NCBI RefSeq assembly: GCF_963576675.1 | Contig: NC_088911.1 | Location: 81,435,256-81,499,255 of the forward strand | Length of the DNA: 64,000 bases | Direction of reading: 5' to 3' | Source of the DNA: Euphorbia lathyris | Lineage: Eukaryota; Streptophyta; Magnoliopsida; Malpighiales; Euphorbiaceae | In this document: positions 58,142-64,000 of the stretch, in pieces | Layout: each line of letters starts with the position of its first letter | Numbering within the stretch: position 1 is the first letter of the stretch | Made by a program: the position numbers and the translations under genes | Notes under the pieces: generated by a model | Told to the model about the DNA's origin: nothing | What the model saw: only the letters and a program-made list of their open reading frames with translations | Databases searched by the model: none

Positions 58142-60690
58142 CAAATCCCATCATACCCGTAAATCATTCATCATCTTTCAAAATATGGTTTCACCGAAAG
58201 CAAAAAAAAAACATGATATGTTTAGTTTAACGTATGTATCCATCAGAAAGTACATCCCCTTTATCATTTTTCCAATCATATCAATATTCGAGATGTCTCT
58301 TTAACCTTGCCTAATCCCGTATTGGTCTTGCCCAACACTTCGCTGCCAATACCGGATTAGGTCTTTCAACTGTGTACACAGGCCATGTCCCTCACTGAAC
58401 ATGGTCTTCAAATATCAAAGCCACCCGTCCCGGACTACTCCCAATGGATACTAAACATTTTTCTATTAAAATACCAATTAGATCAAAATTCACCAAATTT
58501 CCAACCAAACTTCGATTTATAAAAACTTTTCCATCAGAATAGCAATTTACTCAAAATTCCATAAAAACCATCAAAATTAAACATATTTGAAACATACTGA
58601 TGATTGTATAAACACCATACTAAAATCAAGGTTCAAATCAAATTTCAATATTGTATCCATCATCGAGTATCCCTTCATATATCGATTCATAACACATAAG
58701 CATATTCGAGACATCTCTTTAACATTGCCTAATCCCGTATTGGTCTTACCCAACACTTCGTTGCCAATACCCGACTAGGTCTTTTAGACTGTGTACACAG
58801 GCCATATTTCTCACCAAATATGGTCTTTAAATAACAAACCCACCAGTCCGGACTACTTCTGATGGATACTAAAATACTTTCTTCCCATAACACATATTTC
58901 AAGTAGGAATATATATATATTCCTTTCTCATAAATTAATCTCATAAAATTTTCCAACATGAATCACAATATATGCTATTATTACAATATCAAATATATAT
59001 TTTCCAACATGAATCACATATTTCTGTTTATGCATGTCAACAATCAACCCTTATAAAGAAAACTAGTTTCACACACCAACATTTCGACTTGCAAATCATG
59101 TCCCAATCACATCCACACAACCAAATTTCAGGGAACTTCTTTACTTACAGTTCTCAGAGGTATCAAAAGTCATCCAAAGTCCAACTCAAGGAAGTACCAA
59201 CTACCCACTCAATGTATCATGGAGCAACAAAATCTTAAGTTAATTTTTGTTTTCATAATAGTTGTTTTTGACATGGTATATATATTAACCATAGCTTTGA
59301 TCAATCTCAAAATAATAAACTTTTAACTCATTCTAGATCCTAAGTTCTAAAACCACTTAATTCCCTCTTTTTGGGCCTATGAAGCACAAAGACTTTCAAA
59401 CGAACACCTAATATACCTTAATTATGATTATTAAAGCATGACCAAACCAAGTCTAAGTGAGAACTTTACCACACTAAACGTTTGCAAAATATATACCGCC
59501 ATTTAATTCCATCATTTCACCTATAAAACACTCACTTTGATTGTAATTACTATAAACTACAAACAAAACCCAAAAATGTCTTGACCATAAACACTGAAAG
59601 TATTATATAAATTAAAATTCTAATAAATATATCTTAAAAGTCTCAAGATTCATTAATTAAATCTAAACCACTCTTCAATTTCATTACTTCGAATCCATGG
59701 TTTCATATATTATCTCAAAGTAAACAAAAAAATTAATTTCAAGTACCTTGCTTGACTCCACATTGAGGCCTATAAAAATTTAGTAACTCAGACCTTAATC
59801 AGACCAACTCAAAGGAATAACTCCACTCATAAGGCCTATAAACCTATAAGTATTCAATTTTTATTTATATATATTAAACTTATAAATACTCCAAATATAC
59901 TTCCACTTAGCTCACCAACCCATATAATAAAGATCTTCATAATGTTTTGAATGTGATATCCAAGTACAACTTTGATAAACAAACTCAGAAGTTAGAATAT
60001 CCATATTAAAAACCTTTAAAATTTATGACTACTAAAGACCTTACAATAACTAAAACTTTGATTTGGTAACTTAAAAATAACATTACCCATACAAACACCT
60101 AAAATCCTCTAACCATCCAATGCACTCTTATGGATCCATAACTCCAATTTATCTTTAGTTCAAGACATCATACCAAACAATCCATACAAATAGCAGATAG
60201 ATCGAAGGTTCCATTTTTTTTTTAAAGAAAAATGTTGAAATTCATTATTAAGTGAAATCGTAGACACAAGAAAGAAAATTTTAGTCCTCACATTCTTCAA
60301 AAGCTGAAATCACAGTTCAATTAGATCATAGACCACATTTCCTCACATGACTAATGAAACCTTAAAATCAGTTCTCACTATCAAAATATTTGTATGGTTC
60401 CAATTGATCAACTTAAATTGAATTAAGTGCTACTTCTAATTGAAAACTAATTATTACAAGTACCATAAATTGTGAGCATAATCTTATAATTGAAGGTAGG
60501 CAACAAATCCAGAAAAATGTATAATCATGTATAATCAACTATCTCATATGCTAATTCTAATTCTTTTTGAAAAATATTAGCTAAATATTGTCGTTATTAA
60601 CGAATACAACACAATAAATAGATATTTTCCCATCACTATATATCTTTATATTAGGTCCGAAGAAATTAACCTAGGGCTCTGATACCAAAA
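58142..60690 (-). mobile_element. LTR retrotransposon interior, noncoding (J-K spacer)
   Basis: Near-identical to 31259-33808, including the two related segments of about 173 bp and the primer binding site at 60676-60687. No retroviral-type protein domain is seen. Confidence 0.75.
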
Positions 60691-62669
60691 TGTCACACCC
60701 GACCCTAAACGGCATCGGGTGTGAAGGAAAGATAACACAATGATCTATGAATTTGACTCATAAATTTTGACTTAGATAAAAAATTTATTTAACTATTTGG
60801 CTTGGACTTGATCATTTTATCAAGCTTCCTACGTATCCCGAACGTTTTTTTTTAACCTTTCAACCGGGAATCAAAGCCACGTAGTTCTACCTATTTTAAA
60901 TTATCTAGATATAGTTGGATTTTATAAGCACAAATTAAATACTTTAAATTAATATAATTAACAAACTAAAAAAAAAATAGTTATTAGTTTATTTATAGAC
61001 TAGACCACAATCAATAATTACTTGTTCGAGCACTTTTACTTAACAATTATTGTAGAACTATCGCATCATCGCTAACATAAATTAAACGCACACACTAACC
61101 CATATTCAGTCAGTCATCTTTAAATTAATTTTATGTAAACATCATCCTTATTCGTATTTTTATAATGCACACACTACCAAACAAGATCATACCATTAAGA
61201 TATGATGCTACGCGTGTACACATGTGGTTTCGTTCAACTCAGTAGAAATAACAACCGTTGATTTGATATTAGTTATGATCATAAAATAGTGAATAGCTTA
61301 GCTACCTTTTCCCCAAAATCTGAACCATTAACAATTCTATCACTGGCATTTCCTATCAAAAGAATCATTCCAAACAACTTAATCAAAGTCTAACCCGACT
61401 CTGATTACTGAACAAATCACTCAAAACCAACTCAATAACGAAACAACTCTTTTTATTACGGAATCAAGAAAATGTCCCTAATCTGCAAAAAGCCCAGAAA
61501 ATCAGCATAGGAGGCCATCTTCCTCATTCCTATTTTAATACGAACCCCGGGTGGACAACCCCAAAAACCAGTGCTCTCAGTTCGAAGAACTCAGACAATC
61601 ACAACATATATAGGCAACTTGAAGTAAAAATTTCAGAACAAGAGAAATCATGAACAAAAACCCATAACGAAAAGATTTTACATTTGAAAATCTTATTGCA
61701 TGTATAAAATCCAACCATTAAGAGTCTGTGGAAAACCAACAGTAACCACATACACACGAAAGAATTCAGACCTCCGCTAAACACTCCTAGAAGCAGAGAT
61801 CAAAATCAGTTATTCCGTTTCCCAGAATTGAAAGTCGAAAAACCTACCAGGAAGTGTCCCAATTTGACGGAACCAAGCAGAATTTCAGAAAATCCGTTCG
61901 ATAATGGTGAAAAGAATGACAGTTTGAATCGCCGGTGACTGTATAGTGAGGAAGAAAAAGATGAAAGGGGTTGTGAAGAGTAGACAATGGTGAAAAGAGA
62001 AGCTTTCTCTCTCTCTCTTTCTCTCCCTTCTCCCTTCTGCGATGCCCCCCTTCTTAAATTCTAGCAACTTCCCTTCCTTATGTACACATTTCCCTCACTT
62101 AATTAATTCTAGGACCTTCTATATCTTCCTCCCATTATTTAAATTAGAGTTAGAAAATTATTATTAGGTTTTACTAGACATGAAATTTATATTCTTTTCT
62201 AAAATATATTATTTGATTAAATAAAAATGGTAATCTGTTAAAAAAAAATGAAATAATAATGGTAGTAACTTGTAATATGAAATTATCATTAGTATATGGT
62301 AGTATAAGAAAACAAATTAAATGTATCATTAATAATATCGGATTATAAAATTTGAAAGGGTATATTTTTCTTTAATTAAAAGGAATTTCCAAAATTCTAA
62401 TTTAACCTCCAATTCTTGTAATTCGTGTAATTAAACCTCATTTATTACATTTTTATACCTATTTGTTACTTATTATTTCGATTAAAAGATTAGTCTGACA
62501 CTGTTATCTCGGGTCTAATCGAATTAAATGATGTTTTCGAAATGTTATTTCGAAAAATAATTCAAATTGATATGTAATTTTCTTTGATTTTAATCATATA
62601 CTTAAAATACTATCTATTGAAATCAATTTTCATAAAATAATAATAATAAAACTAGACACTGACGTGACA
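60691..62669 (-). mobile_element. Long LTR, unit K
   Basis: 1979 bp, with TGTCAC/GTGACA ends and right junction AATAA, as in units A, E and G. Confidence 0.85.
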
Positions 62670-63093
62670 AATAAATTGGGTCGATTTGAGAAATAATTCA
62701 TCAAACTGTCTTCTCGCTCATGAATCTTGTTATCTACACTTCATATGTGTGTTATTTTATCAGTAACAAATCACAAACATTCATTGGAATGTGAAAAAAA
62801 AAATATACTGTCTTTTTTGTACGGATTAGATAAAAAAAATTCTAAAAATCCACCGAATTTATAAATATTAATCTCAAATTCTATTATTAAATTATAAAAA
62901 ATATGAAATCCTTTTTTTAGACGAATTATTATGCAATTGGTGCAGAATAATGAATAAAAATATCTGTATTTTATAATAGTGTCTGAAATTGACCCAATTT
63001 ATCAACGTTAGGGGTAAAATTGCACCATTTTAGACGTTAGGGGTAAAATTGCTCCTAGCCCAAAACGTTAGGGATATTTTTGCACCTTAACCC
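62670..63093. mobile_element. Right part of Mutator-like MITE, unit K
   Basis: As at 2510-2939, with a small deletion in an A-rich run. Confidence 0.8.
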
Positions 63094-64000
63094 AAAAAAG
63101 AATTATCATTTTTCTAAGAGCATGCCATATCATCAAAATCCCATCAAATCCAATTACCTTTTTTTTCTTACGATTAAACTCTTCCAATTCATACCTTTTG
63201 TCATATAATATCACTATCAATTTTTACATTTAAAAAAAAAATGTTCTGTTTGTAAGAGCATGCAACATCATCAAAATGGCATCTAAAATTCTCTTCTAAT
63301 CTTCTTTCTGTTTCTGTTATTATATGTAATATAGATTTCATGATTTATATAATCTGTACTTATATGTTGTTTGATAGAAATAAAAATTAAGTACTGAAAA
63401 AATATAAAATTAAATACTGAATTTTAAATACCGAATATAAACAATTAGTTGATAATACAAACACACGTGAATTACCTTAAAAAAATCACATTTAAATTAA
63501 ATAAGTGCTTAATTTTTAATTTAAATGATTAGATGAGTTATCAAACAAGGTATTGGCCTAAAATTTCAATTGCGTTTAATAACCCTATGTTCTTATCTAA
63601 TTGATTCAATAACCTGTCCAGTTACATTCAATATCTCCATAATCTCGTCTAATTGCATTGGATAACCCAAAAATTCAACTGTCCGGTGAACTTTCAAAAT
63701 TTCCTAATTTGTTGTCTATTTATCACATTCTTTTGATACGTGACGAGCATTTTGAGACATGACGGAGCGTGTCTTCCATTTTCAGCATGCAACAAATTTT
63801 ATTAAGAATTATGAGGTTATTAGATACAATACGTGGGATCATTTGTAACTTTTAGAAATTCAGATGTTGCCCCTATACTCCAAAACTTTCCCTCCACTCT
63901 GAACTTTTTATTTGATGAGTCATATCCTCTACACATAATAATTAAGATACTATATTTGCCATTTTATACAACTTAGCACATGACCTGTGTATGGTAACCA
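63094..64000 (+). promoter_or_regulatory. Promoter region of an eleventh copy (K), gene beyond the window
   Basis: Matches the sequence upstream of A and G up to GTATGGTAACCA. TGACG boxes lie at 63741-63745 and 63760-63764. The window ends about 13 nt before the expected TATA box and about 97 nt before the expected ATG. Confidence 0.75.

Overview
The window looks like nuclear DNA of a flowering plant, probably a eudicot. It is strongly AT-rich, genes have plant TATA boxes and AATAAA polyadenylation signals, and the transposons are plant types: Mutator-like MITEs, an LTR element primed by initiator tRNA-Met, and a Tat-type Ty3/gypsy element with two RNase H domains. I see no prokaryotic features and no tRNA or rRNA genes.

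The whole window is one tandem array of a short, apparently intronless gene for a 171-residue nuclear protein. The protein has one C2H2 zinc finger (C24, C27, H40, H44, without the QALGGH motif) and a C-terminal EAR-type repression motif DLNLKL. I label the copies A to J: A 3937-4452 (intact), B 8997-9512 (nonsense), C 14087-14215 (deleted), D 16852-17367 (intact), E 24291-24806 (intact), F 29394-29633 (3' half lost), G 37214-38242 (split by an insertion), H 42785-43300 (intact), I 47874-48389 (zinc ligand and EAR lost) and J 53194-53709 (intact). The promoter of an eleventh copy, K, ends the window. Five of ten copies are intact.

The basic unit is about 5 kb. In order it holds: a Mutator-like MITE about 1 kb upstream, a conserved promoter with paired TGACG boxes and a TATA box, the gene, a 3' UTR that can fold into a hairpin, three degenerate repeats of about 150 bp, a 138-bp MITE, a silent AT-rich spacer, and a GA tract next to a less AT-rich pyrimidine leader on the minus strand. 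Units A, E, G and K also carry a long LTR of about 1.97 kb inserted in the upstream MITE. In E the insertion is still flanked by the 5-bp target duplication AATAA.

The array also has higher-order structure. Copies A-B-C-D and G-H-I-J are two very similar blocks with an offset of 33.3 to 36.3 kb. The F-G and J-K spacers both hold a Ty3/gypsy tail with 83-bp repeats, a CCGG-rich palindromic element and the interior of the LTR element. The J-K spacer also keeps a 5'-truncated gypsy pol reading frame. Copy G is cut by a 439-bp piece of that gypsy tail flanked by a 71-bp duplication of gene sequence. Copy F has the same left junction, which suggests break repair followed by unequal exchange. The damaged copies mostly keep the zinc finger and lose the EAR motif, so the locus may encode both repressors and EAR-less competitors. 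This last point is inference.
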